64,000 bases of DNA. Source: Chenopodium formosanum (lineage: Eukaryota; Streptophyta; Magnoliopsida; Caryophyllales; Amaranthaceae). The first letter of the stretch is position 1; the number at the start of each line of letters is the position of its first letter. The position numbers and the translations under genes are program-made. Below are positions 33,996 through 46,611 of this stretch, in pieces. The DNA lies in NCBI GenBank assembly GCA_024500155.1, contig CM044877.1, positions 67,288,001 to 67,352,000 on the forward strand, in the 5' to 3' direction. Below the pieces are notes generated by a model. It saw nothing but the letters and a program-made list of their open reading frames with translations, did not search any database and was not told where the DNA came from.

Positions 33996-35032
33996 TACCT
34001 TATTAGCCTTCCTCTTTTGATGAATCGGTTTATCAAAAAGTGAGACTTGAATAAAGAAGTTGTCCTTGATTAATCGCCCTTCTCTCCTCGACCAACTACT
34101 GTGGAAAAGGAATTTGGGGATACTTATTGTTAATTATTTGACTCAAACTTTATTCAACATGCAATGGATGGAGGAACTGAAGAAAGATTGAAGAATTTGA
34201 AGAAGATTTAGGTGGAGGGATATGAAGAATTAGGAATAGAATGTACCCCCCAACTGAAATGATGGAAAGACCGACTCATGCATGAACCTAAGACATGGTC
34301 AAGGTGACATATACTCAAAGTGTGTGCTAAGAGTAGTGAGTTTAGGTGACATGTTGAGACTCGTGTCATGACCATGTGGCTAGACTATGTGACCAAGACT
34401 CGATTAATGACTTGACAAGGTGTTATTGACAGCAAAAATTAACCGAATTAATTAGCAAACTGGTTAATTAGACCCTAGGTGATGACTAGACCAATAATCC
34501 GATCTGTCGGCCAAGCGACAGGACTGGCGTCACACTGTGGAGCTTGGCGCCAGGCGACAGAACCGTCCTTAGGCGCTACACTCCATAGTGTGGCGCTACA
34601 GCTCAGACCTTGGCGCCATTATTGGGGTTTTGTTCTAGGACTGTTTTCGGTGTTATTAGTCAAATGGGGTATGCATAAAGTCGTAATAGGTGAATTCTGA
34701 TTAAAATATTAGACTTTATTGACTCAAATAAATTAATTAATTAATTAGGCAAAGTTCTTTAAGTCATTAATTTATTTAGTCTCAACACAAGCCAACAAAC
34801 GGTTAAGAGAAACATAGAATATATATGCACAACAAATAATGCACAATTAGTCAAGTAGGCACAATATGATGCAATGCGTTCGCAACCTAACCATGGCTCT
34901 AGTTCTCTAAAGTTCGGGATTTTGTTTAGTCAATAGAGGGTCCATATTTAATTGTCCAGATGCATCGCGCGGAAGCCTAACCATGAAGGGTTGGCGCGAG
35001 TGGATGGGACACTGCGAGTTTTAGAGCAAAAG

Positions 35033-36943
35033 AGTACGGTGGCGTCCAAAAGGGAAGAAGATAGAGCAAAAGAGTCGCCAACAAGTTTTTTTAGGAACTT
35101 GTAAACCTTTCACGAGGTGAAGGTTACACCCCTTAACGATCTAAGAGATCATCAACTCCATAAGGTAAAGAACCAAAAAAGGGTTCGGGGATGAAGGTAC
35201 CAATCCAACCTAAAAGAGATTGAAACAACCCTAATAATAGGCATCTACTTTATTTTGATCGTATTCATGTGCGCTTTCTGACTAACATGCAATCAATAGA
35301 TTAACCCTAAAACTGTTTATTTATGTTGGTTGAATTTAATGCACAAATAAACTATTATTGGCGATCACTTGAAATATAATCACAATTAACCCTAAACAAG
35401 ATTATTAATTATCTTATTAAGCATGATTACAAGTACCAATTCCCCTTAAACATGCACAAAAGGTGTGATCAAGCAATAACAATAAATAAGCATCAAGCAA
35501 CATAATAATAATCATAAACATCAAGACAATAAAATTATAATCATAATCATATTCATGTTAATATTAAAGCATAATAAAAATAGCAAGATCCTAGGCATGA
35601 TACTAACAAGATTACTAACAAACCCTAGCATGTCAATAAGCAATAAAAATCAAATCTTTAACCCTAACATGATAATAACAATCATAAACATTAGGAAGAA
35701 CATAGGAAGCATTATATAACAATCATATTTAATGTTAAAAATACCCTAGACATGATACTAGGAATATCATAATAACAATTTAAACATGATTTCTACATCA
35801 TAATATCAATTAAAACCAATTAAAGTACTTACTTTGATGCCTCGTACCTCTTTCTAATAACAAAATACACACGTTAGTAACTTCAAGGAAAATAATAATC
35901 AAACAATCAATTTAAATAATTGAAAAAGAGATTTGGGACCAAACCCTCATAAATTAAAACCTTTCACGTCTAAGGCGAAGGCAACTTCGAATATGGCTAG
36001 GTGTTTCTAGATCTTGTGAATGCGCAATTTTGTATGAAAAGCAAAGTTTAAGACTAAGAAAGAGAGATGAATAAATGATTATAGAAGAGAATGAGAGAGA
36101 ATTGGAGAATTAAAGATTGCGAATGAAAACTAATTATTGATGAGAATTCGTGAGAATTGGTGAATGAAAACAGAGTTTTTTATACGATATTTATAGAGAA
36201 AATCAGCCAAAAAGATAAATTAAACAAAACAGAGTCTGACGCATTAAAAACAGAGCTGGCACCAACCCTGGCTAGCTGGCGCCAACCACCAGCACTAGCG
36301 CCAAGCGCCAATGGCTAGCGCCAGGCGCCAAGCTTGGTTCCAGGCGCTAAGGCCTGGGGTTAGGCGCCAAGCCTGATACCAACACGTTTTCGAAAATCCG
36401 ATAAGTTTACCGTACTGGAGGATAAAATAATATAATTTCCTCGAAAATGCTTTTTATTTTTGATTAAAACTCTGAAAAGTCAACGAAAGTCAATTTATCA
36501 ATGCTAATTGAATTAGGAATGAAAAGAACCTTCTAGAAGAATCTAGAAGACTAAAACCATTCCTAATTGCATTAGGAATGATAAATCATATTAGGCCCTC
36601 CCCTAGATCATTGGGCCGTATATAAAGCTCAAATCGGGCCCAGTTTAGAAAATTAGCCATAACTTCCTCAATATTCATCGGAATTGGGCTTATAATATAT
36701 CGTTGGAAAGGTCTTTGCAAGCCCCATCCAACTACACTACTATTTGACCCATATCATGGACCAACCAAACTGGATTGACTATTTTCTTAAAATAAGTTTT
36801 CAAAAATAGAGAGAAGAGAAAAGAAATAAAAAACTTTCCGCAACACTAGACTTTCCACACTTTCGTTTCATTCAATTATAATTTTACGTGAAAGGTACTT
36901 ATCAGTGGGTTTGGTTTTGGGGAGACACAAATGGGTGTCTAAA
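35033..36943 (-). repeat. Gag-only tandem, middle LTR (LTR2)
   Basis: It serves as 3' LTR for internal region B and as 5' LTR for internal region A. Its U5 end is cut at ACTTTAG-side sequence (about 35033) and joined to leader sequence through the filler GCAAAAGAG. Its U3 end at 36943 shares the TTTA variant with LTR1. Confidence 0.9.
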
Positions 36944-39447
36944 GAAGCCCCCACTTTGACTGAGTTTGGAGAAACACGAATTTCGAAAACAAAAGTCAAA
37001 GTAGCGATAGGGACGGAGAATGATTTAGAATGTTCTGCGATCCTAAACCAATCTTGTAACGCCGATACCTGCAAACTAGCGTTAGTTAAACAGATAAAAG
37101 AGTTAAGAAACGCGTATCTTACACCGTCGAGCACAAGTATCTGAAAGAACCGATTGTTTTGATGACCTCCTGCAAGCTATAGAATGCCATCTCGCTTGAA
37201 AACTGCTACGCCTGTAACTGCTTCCAAATTTAAAGATTGCTTCATCTGAAACGATCCTCCTCCGCATTGATAATATTCCACGTCCAAGGGAATACCATCG
37301 AAGATTATTTCTCTTGAAACAATCTCCATCCGCATTGATAATATTCCACGTCCAAGGGAATACCATCGAAGATAACTTCGCCCGAAATTACCTCCACCTG
37401 TTTGTGACAACTCTCTGCAAGCTAGGGAACGATGTCGAAGATATCTTCTCTTGAAGTCATCTTCATTTGATGCGATAATTTTCCAAAGGAAATTACCGAA
37501 GATCCACGCCTGTCGATCTTTAAAAGTTCGCTTGAACTTCGTTTCCGCTATGCCTGTACGTCAGCGCTTTTGCTTTGACGACAATCCTCTTTTCTTTGGG
37601 AATAGTAGACAACAAAACTCTTGTATGATGTATGACAATCCGATTAAGGGAAAGTTGTCAATGCCACGTAACAATCCATCCTTGGAAATGTTGCCACGAT
37701 GAAGCGACAATCCGTATCTCGGAAAATTTGCCAAAAATCCAATCTTTGGGAAAGTTGCCAATGTTTCGTAACAATCTTTCATAAGAACTTTGCTACGATC
37801 GACAATCCACATCTTGGAATATAATTCTTGAAAGCAATCCACTTTGGAAATTTGCCAACACTATGCGACAATCCTTTTGGGAAAATATTGCCACAATTGA
37901 CAATCCGCGTCTTGGAACATTTGCAAAACAGAGTCAACCGACAATCCACTTTGGGAAATTTTTCCATAGGGAACTAGGTGTATGAAAATCCAATCTCGGA
38001 AAACTTGCCAGCGATGTATGAATGTGTGACAATCCGAACTTGGAAAAACTTGCCAAATAGAGAAGGAGCACGACAATCCACGCTTGGAAACTTTGCCAGA
38101 GATGACAATCCAATCTTGGAAAAATTGTTGTTGAAGAAGATGTACGATAATCCGTATTTGGAAATATTGTCGTTTAAGTGCTTGTTTTTGAACTGATTGT
38201 AATGAGCCAGTGTTTTAGGCGCTTAAGCTAAGTGAGATGATCTTTCGTCAGGTCGATCACTTAGACTGTAATCAAATCGACTACTTAATCATGTCAAATC
38301 TCTTATAGGGGCTAACTGGCGTACTAAGGAACCCGAAATTTTTGTATGAAGTCAAAATCACCTTTTCTGAGAGGCTTCGAGCTTTGTCATTGCTGAGATA
38401 TCTCTGGCGCCAAGAATTGGCTCTGTCGCCGAATGCTGTGATAGGGTCTTCCCTGTTCTGCTGCACCTGTATCTATTTTGACTATAGAACTTTGCCAACC
38501 TCTTTAAATATCTTAGGGTTGACCTAAGGTTTAGCATTGCTTGACTCATCGACTTGACACGACTCAAGGTATAAACTGGACTCGCTGTGATTGACTCGAG
38601 GTTGACTCGACTCGAAGTGAAATGACACGTGTGACTCGTGACCCGTGTGTACATAGTGTTGACTCAATGTGATGCAAAAAGCAAAAATTTTCCGTCATTT
38701 TTGTAGAGTTTACCGACTTCCTCCCGAAAAAGAAAGACGCGAAAAATAATCGAAGTTTGAAAATGCATGTTGAATGAGCTTAGTCAGATGTTGTTTGATA
38801 CTGTCTCTCAAGGTGCAAGGATTAATCCATCCTAGGCTATCTCAACTGTTAACTCCACGATGAAAGTATTTGGGTAACTTAGGCACGGAGGCTAAGCATT
38901 TCATACTTCGTGATGCAATGACAATTATGATTGATGAGTGATGTTGATATGACAAGGCATGCTTCAATGTTGAGATTTCATGACAAAAGGGTTCCCAAGG
39001 GAAGTATTTGGTCATGTATCTGTGATGTGTGTGATAGTGACACTAAAGCTAGGACGCAAGGGCTAAGTGTGTGGAAAGATATTATTGAAAAGAGTCAAAT
39101 GATGGTGACTCTTAGGCTAGGTAATCTAATGATGTAGGGATCAAGCCCCCAAGTCTAGCTCTAAATGAATAGGGATGAGCATAGGAAATCCCTTGATATG
39201 ATCATGGTGTAAGTGTGTGAATGTGCATATGAATGCATGTTTATTACGGCCGCACCTCGATGTGAGATTGCCTACGTATCCGTTAGGAATCAGGCCGAAC
39301 GTAGCTCTAGCCGAACCTCGCACAAGTGTGTGTATACCTCAAAAAGGTCTTTTTAAGGGTTGTAACGTGGTTAGGCTAAAGGCTAAAGGCTAAAGAAGAA
39401 GGGGATAAAGGCTTAAGACCCTAGATAAACCCCCAAGGTGTGCAATC

Positions 39448-39744
39448 TTGCTTTTGAATCTTTATATTTTTATACTTGAGTTTCTACTCTTGTTTAGCAC
39501 TCTTTTTTCTTTTGCTTTAGCATCTATTTTTTTTATAAGTGTGGGCAATCCCGATCATGCGGTCTACCACTCACTAGGCATTCATGTTTCTCAGGCACGG
39601 TACCGAGCACTCGATAAGAGACGCAATCTGAGACGTGTTCATATCAAAGATATTTCCATATCAAAGACATTGGAACACTTGCCCTATTGTACAATTTTGT
39701 TTATTTATTTGCTTTTGCTTATATTTGCTATTTTAATCTTTTGA
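39448..39744 (+). CDS. Antisense ORF of gag-only element, copy B
   Basis: The 98-codon frame is the longest version. It has a hydrophobic N-terminal stretch (FLLLFSTLFSFALASIFF), the conserved basic core RYRALDKRRNLRRVHIKD and a hydrophobic C-terminus. If translated it would be a small membrane-associated protein. Function unknown. Confidence 0.4.
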   Translation: MLLNLYIFILEFLLLFSTLFSFALASIFFISVGNPDHAVYHSLGIHVSQARYRALDKRRNLRRVHIKDISISKTLEHLPYCTILFIYLLLLIFAILIF

Positions 39745-40196
39745 ATTTACTCAAGCTTTTTAGAATTGCATAAGTTACACACCATCTCATCCCAAGGTTA
39801 GGTAGATGTAGGTCGAAAAAAGAAAGGTCTATCGTTAGACGAGGCTCAAAGTAGCTTATGAAGAAAAGATTGTAAATTTGAAAGGTGAAAGCAGATATGA
39901 TGTGGCTACAAGGGGTGCCTCAAATCATTGGTATACCTTGTGCTTAATTGACATGGATATTTTTTTTTTTTTGCAATGCAATGTGATGATCATATATAAG
40001 GAAATAAATGCTCATTTTATTAAAAGAAAAAGGGAAAAATCCTATAAAATTAATCTAAAAGAAAAGAAAGGTGCCTATGCTAGACTTATTGGGGAAGGGA
40101 AAAAAAGAAAAAGAAATAGAAAAAAAAATGGTCATGAAATCTTGTCGTTGAAGCTCGCCTCTTGTATCGTTCGCTTCATCATCACTCAGTCTTCTC

Positions 40197-41303
40197 GTTA
40201 GCTAGAGGCAATGGGATCTTATTTGCCTCTATGAGATATTGAATGAGGTTTTGAAACCTATAACATTCATCAGTAGTATGATCGCACCCTCGATGGTACT
40301 TGCAATCGGAGTTTGGATTCCAAATCGAAGATCGATTTTCTGGTGTTGGATCCTCGGTAGGGCCAATAGGTTTGATTAATCCTCGATCGTAAAGACGGTC
40401 GCTCGAAAGCAACATCATAGGTCATTCCAATGGGCGTAAACTCTCGCCAGGGTTTCCTTTTAGATCCTAGATTGTCCATGGCTAAGACATCATGATGGTC
40501 AAAGGTACTAACATTATTACTGGAGTGGGCATTTTCGGAAGAAGAAGAATTGTCGCTCTTCTTTCCTTTCCAGCCACCGTGGTTACTATTGTTAGTAGCT
40601 TTTTGCTTTGCGAGGTCGTCTTCGATTTCAATTCCGTTGTCATAAACGGCCTTGAAAGTATTCAAATTGTGTTGATATTTCAAATGCTTCGAATACTTCT
40701 CTTGAAGATTCTTAATAAACATCCTCACAAATTCTTTTTCGGTAGGGACCTCAATCATCTTAGCAAAAGTTTCCCTCCACTTATTAAAGAAAGAAGTAAA
40801 ACTTCATTCTCTTTTTGTCTTATAATCTCAAGTTGTCTATGGTCGGTTTCAACTTGAATATTGCACTTGTACCTATCACTGAAAGCGTTTACTATCGATT
40901 CCCAGGTAGAGGTTTTCTCTTTTTCAAGGGAGAAGTACCATTGTTGGCAAACGGTTTCAAGAGATAGTGAGAACAGAGAGGGGAAAACCTTCTTATCAAT
41001 ACCTTTGATACTCATGATTGTTTTAAATTCTCTTAAATGGATGTAAGGATTGTCAATTGCTCTGAATTTTGGGATGTCGTTGGCGTTGAACTTCTGCGGA
41101 AGAAGATCTTTGTCCACCGAGACCCCTTGTGATGTAAGCTCTTGAAACTTGTAATCGCTAGACAACTTGCTTAGGCTCTCTTGCATGAGGTCTATCTATT
41201 GTTGCTTTACGGGGTCATCGATCTCGAGTGTGAGAAGCTTCAGTGTCTTAGTCACGGTAGCCAGTTGGTTCTTAAGATCATTAACTTCTTCTTGAGTTGC
41301 CAT
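40197..41303 (-). pseudogene. gag: Gag remnant, copy B
   Basis: It starts at ATG 41303 (MATQEEVNDLKNQL by comparison with the + copy). A shift lies near 41200, 41186-40758 is open through the capsid core (VCQQWYFSLEKEKTSTWES), another shift lies near 40756, and 40758-40400 is open again before a third shift. The zinc knuckle CKYHRGCDHTTDEC keeps its ligands. This is the best-preserved - strand gag, but it cannot give a full protein. Confidence 0.82.
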
Positions 41304-42344
41304 TACCTTATTAGCCTTCCTCTTTTGACGAATCGGTTTATCAAAAAGTGAGACTTGAATAAAGAGGTTGTCCTTGATTAATCGCCCTTCTCTCCTGGAT
41401 CAAGTACTGTGGAAAAGGAATTTGGGGATACTTATTGTTAATTATTTGACTCAAACTTTATTCAACATGCAATGGATGGAGGAAGTGAAGAAAGATGGAA
41501 GAATGTGAAGAAGATTTAGGTGGAGGAATATGTAGAATTAGGAATAGAATGTACCCCCCAACTCAAATGACGGAAAGAGCGACTCATGCATGAACCTAAG
41601 ACATGGTTAAGGTGACATATACTCAAAGTGTGTGCTAAGAGTATTGAGTTTAGGTGACATGTTGAGACTCGTGTCATGACCATGTGGCTAGACTATGTGA
41701 CCAAGACTCGATTAATGACTTGACAAGGTGTTATTGACAGCGAAAATTAACCGAATTAATTAGCAAACTGGTTAATTAGACCCTAGGTGATGACTAGACC
41801 AATAATCCGAACTGTCGGCCAAGCGACAGAACTGGCTTCACATTGTGGAGCTTGGCGCCAGGCGACAGAACTCTCGTCAGGCGCTACACTCCATAGTGTG
41901 GCGCTACAGCTCAGACCTTGGCGCCAATATTGGAGCTTCGGTCTGGGACTGTTTTCGGTGTTATTAGTCAACTGGGGTATGCCTAAAGTCGTACTAGGTC
42001 AATTCTGATTAAAATATTAGACTTTATTGACTCAAATTAATTAATTTATTAATTAATTAGGCATAGTTCTTTAAGTCATTAATTTATTTAGTCTCAACAC
42101 AAGTCAACAAAAGGTTAAGAGAAACATAGAATATATATGCACAACAAATAATGCACAATTAGTCAAGTAGGCACAATATGATGCAATGCGTTCGCAACCT
42201 AACCATGGCTCTAGTTCTCTAAAGTTCGGGATATGGTTTAGTCAATATAGGGTCCATGGTTAATTGTCCGGATGCACCGCGCGGAAGCCTAACCGTGAAG
42301 GGTTGGCGCGAGTGGATGGGACACTGCGAGTTTTAGAGCAAAAG

Positions 42345-44226
42345 AGTACGGTGGCGTCCAAAAGGGAAGAAGATAGAGCAAAAGAGTCGCCAACAAGTTT
42401 TTTTAGGAACTTGTAAACCTTTCACGTGGTGAAGGTTACACCCCTTAACGATCCAAGAAATCGTCAACTCCATAAGTTCAAGAACCAAATAAGGGTTCGG
42501 GGATGAAGGTACAAATCCAACCTAAAGGAGATTGAACCTGCCCTAATAATAGGCCTCTACTTTATTCTGATCGTATTCATGTGCGTTTTCTGACTAACAT
42601 GCAATCAATAGATTAACCCTAAACCTGTTTATTTATGTTGGTTGAATTTAATGCACAAATAAACTATTATTGGCGATCACTTGAAATATAATCACAATTA
42701 ACCCTAAACAAGATTATTAATTATCTTATTAAGCATGATTACAAGTACCAATTCCCTTTAAACATTCATAAAAGGTGTGATCAAGCAATAACAATAAATA
42801 AGCATCAAGCAACATAATAATAATCATAAATATCATGACAATAAAATTATAGTCATAATCATATTTATGTTAATATTAAACCATAATAAAAATAGCAAGA
42901 TCCGAGGCATGATACTAAAAAGATTAATAACAAACCCTAGCATGTCACTAAGCAATAAAAATCAAATCTTTAACCCTAACATGATACTAACAATCATAAA
43001 CATTAGGAAGAACATAGGAAGCATCATAACAATCATATTTAACGTTAAAAATACCCTAGACATGATACTAGGAATATCATAATAACAATTTAAACATGAT
43101 TTCTACATCATAATATCAATTAAAACCAATTAAAGTACTTACTTTGATGCCTCGTACCTCTTTCTAATAACAAAATACACACGTTAGTAACTTCAAGGAA
43201 AATAATAATCAAACAATCAAATTAAATAATTGAAAGAGAGATTTGGGACCAAACTCTCAGAAATTAAAACCTTTCACGTCTAGGGCGAAGGCAACTTCGA
43301 ATATGGCTAGGTGTTTCTAGATCTTGTGAATGCAGAATTTTGTATGAAAGGCAAAGTTTAAGAAAAAGAAAGAGAGATGAATGAATGATAATAGAAGAGA
43401 ATGAGACAGAATTGGAGAATTAAAGATTGCGAATGAAAACTGATTGTTGATGAGAATTCGTGAGAATTGGTGAATGAAAACGGAGTTTTTAATACGATAT
43501 TTATAGAGAAAATCAGCCAAAAAGATAAATTAAACAAAGCAGAGTATGACGCATTAAAAACAGAGCTGGCGCCAACCCTGGCTAGCTGGCGCTAGGCACC
43601 AGCACTAGCGCCAGGCCTGGTTCCAGGCGCCAAGGCCTGGGGTTAGGCGCCAAGCCTGATACCAACACGTTTTCAAAAATCCGATAAGTTTACCGTACTG
43701 GAGGATAAAATAATATAATTTCCTCAAAAATACTATTTGATTTTGATTAAAACTCTGAAAAGTCAACGAAAGTCAATTTATAAATGCTAATTGAATTAGG
43801 AATGAAAAGAACCATCTAGAATAATCTAGAAGACTTAAACCATTCGTAATTGCATTAGGAATGATAAATCATATTAGGCCCTTCCCTAGATCATTGGGCC
43901 GTATATAAAGCTTAAACCGGGCCCAGTTTAGTAAATTGGCCATAACTTCCTCAATATTCATCGGAATTGGGCTTAAAATATATCGTTGGAAAGGTCTTTG
44001 CAAGCCCCATACAACTACACTACTATTGGAACCATATCATGGACCAACCAAACTGGATTGACTGTTTTCTCCAAATAAGTTTTCAAAAACAGAGAGAAGA
44101 GAAAAGAAATAAAAAACTTTCCGCAACACTAGACTTTCCACACTTTCGTTTCATTCGATTATAATTCGACGTGAAAGGTACTCATCACTGGGTTTGGTTT
44201 TGGGGAGACACAAATGGGTGTCTACA
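42345..44226 (-). repeat. Gag-only tandem, outer 5' LTR (LTR3)
   Basis: Its U3 start is intact (TGTAGACACCC read from 44226) and its U5 end is truncated at the same position and with the same filler as LTR2. The GGCGCC cluster (43565-43650) and TATA box (on the - strand near 43500) are retained. Confidence 0.9.
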
Positions 44227-44231
44227 ATGTT

Positions 44232-46060
44232 GAAGGTGATAAAAGACGCCAACTTGTCACGAACTTCATTAAGCTCCTTGATTGTCAACGGACCATCCTT
44301 TTGGACCTTGCAAAACTTGAAATACAAAAACATTATTTTAAAAATAATTAATTAGGCAAAACAATATGTATTTTATCAAATATTACTTATATGACTTCTA
44401 TATATCCCATTTCCTACATTACTTATCAAATGAACTATTTCTTTCTCATAACATGTCAATTTTGGGTAGGTGTATGTGTGTAAGCCCTAAATTTGTATAG
44501 GAGAGCATTTTATTAAGGTTTATGACGCTTTTTACTCAAAATGGCCCGAATATGGCCTATATGACTTTACTTTGCCCATTTCCTACATTTCTTATTAAAT
44601 GAACTTTATTTATCTCATAACATGTCAATTTTATCTAGTTATAGGTGTATAAGGAAAGAAATCACATCAAAAGAGCATATGAACACAAAATGGCCCTAAT
44701 ATAGCCCATATGACTTCTATTCAGCCCATTTTCTACCTTTCTTGTGAAATAGCCTTTTTGTTTCTCATAACATGCCATTGTTGGGTAATATTAGGTGTCT
44801 AAGGCGTGAAATCACATCAATATAGCATTTCAATAAGTTTTAGGAGTTACCTCATCAAGCTGTTGAGTGTCCGTACATTGAGTCACAATGTCAAGCATGA
44901 ATCTCATCACATGCAAAGCACAATCAAGTCCATTCTCTTGTTGTGCGCACTAGCATATGACAAACAAATCACATCAGTGAAACATGCAAAGGAAATGAGC
45001 AAATATTTACTAACATAGATTTTCAAGATAATCACAATATCATGTAAATTACCAACGGTGTCTTCCATGTTGAACCCTTTAGAGCACGACAATGTAGCTT
45101 CTTCATAACACTATAGTAAAAAAAAATTCATTCAAATTTGATTAGTCGTATGATTACTAAATAAGTTATTATTAGCAATAATCATCACTAGGTTGCTATA
45201 TATATTTAATTTTGCAATATAGACTTCACGAGCCACTTCTCCGATGATCGAGCCGAATCAAGGTGATAAATTGTGTTAGTGGAATTACAAATCACCATGA
45301 GGCTCCAATGCTCCCTTCATAAGTTCACAATAGACAAGGTAATTAATATTTAGGAGTCAACATATAATGAGGCCAAATCGATTAAATTTGACATGGTTAG
45401 ACTTACTCTCTATAGCATGTGGCGAATATGAACTTGTCTCCCGCACGCGCTGATTCCCTTATACTTTGTTCAACATAGTACAACACGTCATGGGGGTTGC
45501 CTATGATTCTAGTAGTGGATAACTGCTCGGGGCATAACCACCCAACTTTACAAGAAGAATCAGTGTTCGTTAAGTGCTCCTGTATTGCTCTGCGTGCACG
45601 AACATTGAATAATTTATCAGATGTAGGATAATCACCATCAATTTGAATAACTTGAAAAAAGTATAGATTATGTGGGCATTGAAATACCTCATGAATGTTT
45701 GAATGAGGGAAATGTTAAGCTTTGCACCACGTAGAAATTTCTTCACATCTTCTTTGCTGATCCATGCAATTGCATCCTCATCATAGTGGAACATTGCCTT
45801 AGGAAGTGCAACTTCCATGGGATCGACCAAATGACAAGCACGATTGTGAAGAAAGGTCATGTGAGCAGACATCGATTGAAGAATAATGTCTTCAACAAGT
45901 GGAGTAGGTGGCATGGGTGAAACTTTCGAAGAGTGCAACTTCGACGCTTGTTCACTCTTGGACCGTTGTTCACTTAGCTTCTTCTTAGGTTGATCAATTC
46001 TTTTAGGCTTCTCCACCCTCTTTCTCTTTAAAGTTTTGCTTCCATTCAAAATCTGAAATA
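44232..46060 (-). pseudogene. Ulp1-like C48 cysteine peptidase encoded by the CACTA
   Basis: The family deconjugates or processes ubiquitin-like proteins, and plant CACTA and MULE elements often carry such domains. Exons read leftward. One begins after TATTTCAG at about 46058 (basic linker KRKRVEKPKRIDQPKKK, then AIAWISKEDVKKFLRGAKL). The next (about 45570-45405) has WLCPEQLSTTRIIGNPHDVLYYVEQ and ends at a GTAAGT donor. The next has HWSLMVIC and YHLDSARSSEKW (catalytic His at 45308-45310 and Asp at 45257-45259). A later exon has QQENGLDCALHVMRFMLDIV (oxyanion Gln and catalytic Cys near 44920). The last exon (44333-44232) ends LASFITFN, where the LTR tandem is inserted. Removing it gives AAC-ATG-TAA, the natural end. 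It may be fused to the upstream Transposase_24 gene. All catalytic residues remain, but expression is unproven. Confidence 0.82.
44383..44830. repeat. Tandem repeat 1 in the CACTA, three ~150-165 bp units
   Basis: Three units start near 44383, 44546 and 44696. They share CCCATTT(C/T)CTAC, TTTCTCATAACATG, TTAGGTGT and ATCACATCAA. They lie in an intron of the Ulp1-like gene. Confidence 0.8.
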
Positions 46061-46078
46061 GTTTGCAAAATAATAAGT

Positions 46079-46611
46079 TTCAACTTAAAATCACTTATAC
46101 ATATGTAATTATGATATGGTTTGAGAATGTATAAGTTTATTAGTTGAGAAATGAAGAAAATAGGCAAGTGAGTAGCCATTTCGGCTCAAATGACCTTTAT
46201 TTTGATGAATTGGACCCAAAAACATACAACTTGGAAATTTTTATGTAATTTCAAATGACAAACACTTATAAATATGTTATTATGAGTTGTTTTGAGATGC
46301 AAGGAGTTTATAAGTTGAGAAATGAAGAAAATAGGCAAGTAAGTAGCCATTTCGGCTCGAAGTGGCTTTATTTTGATGAAATGTGGCAAAAAAAATTGAA
46401 CTTTGCTTCTTTTATGCAATTTCAACTCACAATCACTTATACATATGTAATTATGATATGGCCTGAGAATGTATAAGTTTATTAGTTGAGAAATGAAGAA
46501 AATAGGCAAGTGAGTAGCCATTTCGGCTCAAAGTGGCTTTATTTAAAAAAATGTGGCAAAGAAATTAGAACTTTGCTTCTTTTATGAAATTTCAACTTAA
46601 ATCACTTATAC
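46079..46611. repeat. Tandem repeat 2 in the CACTA, three ~175-bp units
   Basis: Three units share AATCACTTATA, TTGAGAAATGAAGAAAATAG, AGTAGCCATTTCGGCTC and GTGGCTTTATTT. The block lies between the Transposase_24 and Ulp1-like coding segments and ends where the GC-rich patch begins. Confidence 0.88.

Larger units (their letters stand above)
29628..35032 (-). other. Gag-only tandem, internal region A
   Basis: It contains, in - strand order, a shortened leader with the GCGCTACACT hairpins (about 34560-34620), the gag remnant, the conserved region with the antisense frame, the GACAATCC array (30263-30858) and the polypurine tract beside LTR1. No pol is present. The PBS is missing. Confidence 0.85.
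36944..42344 (-). other. Gag-only tandem, internal region B
   Basis: Nearly the same length and content as region A: shortened leader, gag remnant, antisense frame (39448-39744, +), GACAATCC array (37580-38173) and polypurine tract. The PBS and early leader are missing with the same junction as region A. Confidence 0.85.
27681..44226 (-). mobile_element. Tandem gag-only LTR element: LTR-internal-LTR-internal-LTR
   Basis: This is the same family as 13066-23307, in opposite orientation. Three LTRs (27681-29627, 35033-36943, 42345-44226) alternate with two internal regions (29628-35032 and 36944-42344). The outer flanks carry a perfect ATGTT duplication (27676-27680 and 44227-44231), so the whole block behaves as one insertion that later expanded. 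The arrangement is that expected from unequal recombination between the 5' LTR of one copy and the 3' LTR of the other. Both internal regions lack the PBS and about 700 bp of leader with an identical junction. The insertion interrupts the last codons of the CACTA Ulp1-like gene. Confidence 0.93.

Noticed and set aside
27041..44231. CRISPR-like array (regular GACAATCC repeats at 30.3-30.9 and 37.6-38.2 kb)
   Set aside because: Repeats are short, degenerate and dyad-symmetric, spacing is irregular, no cas genes are present, and the context is a plant retrotransposon.
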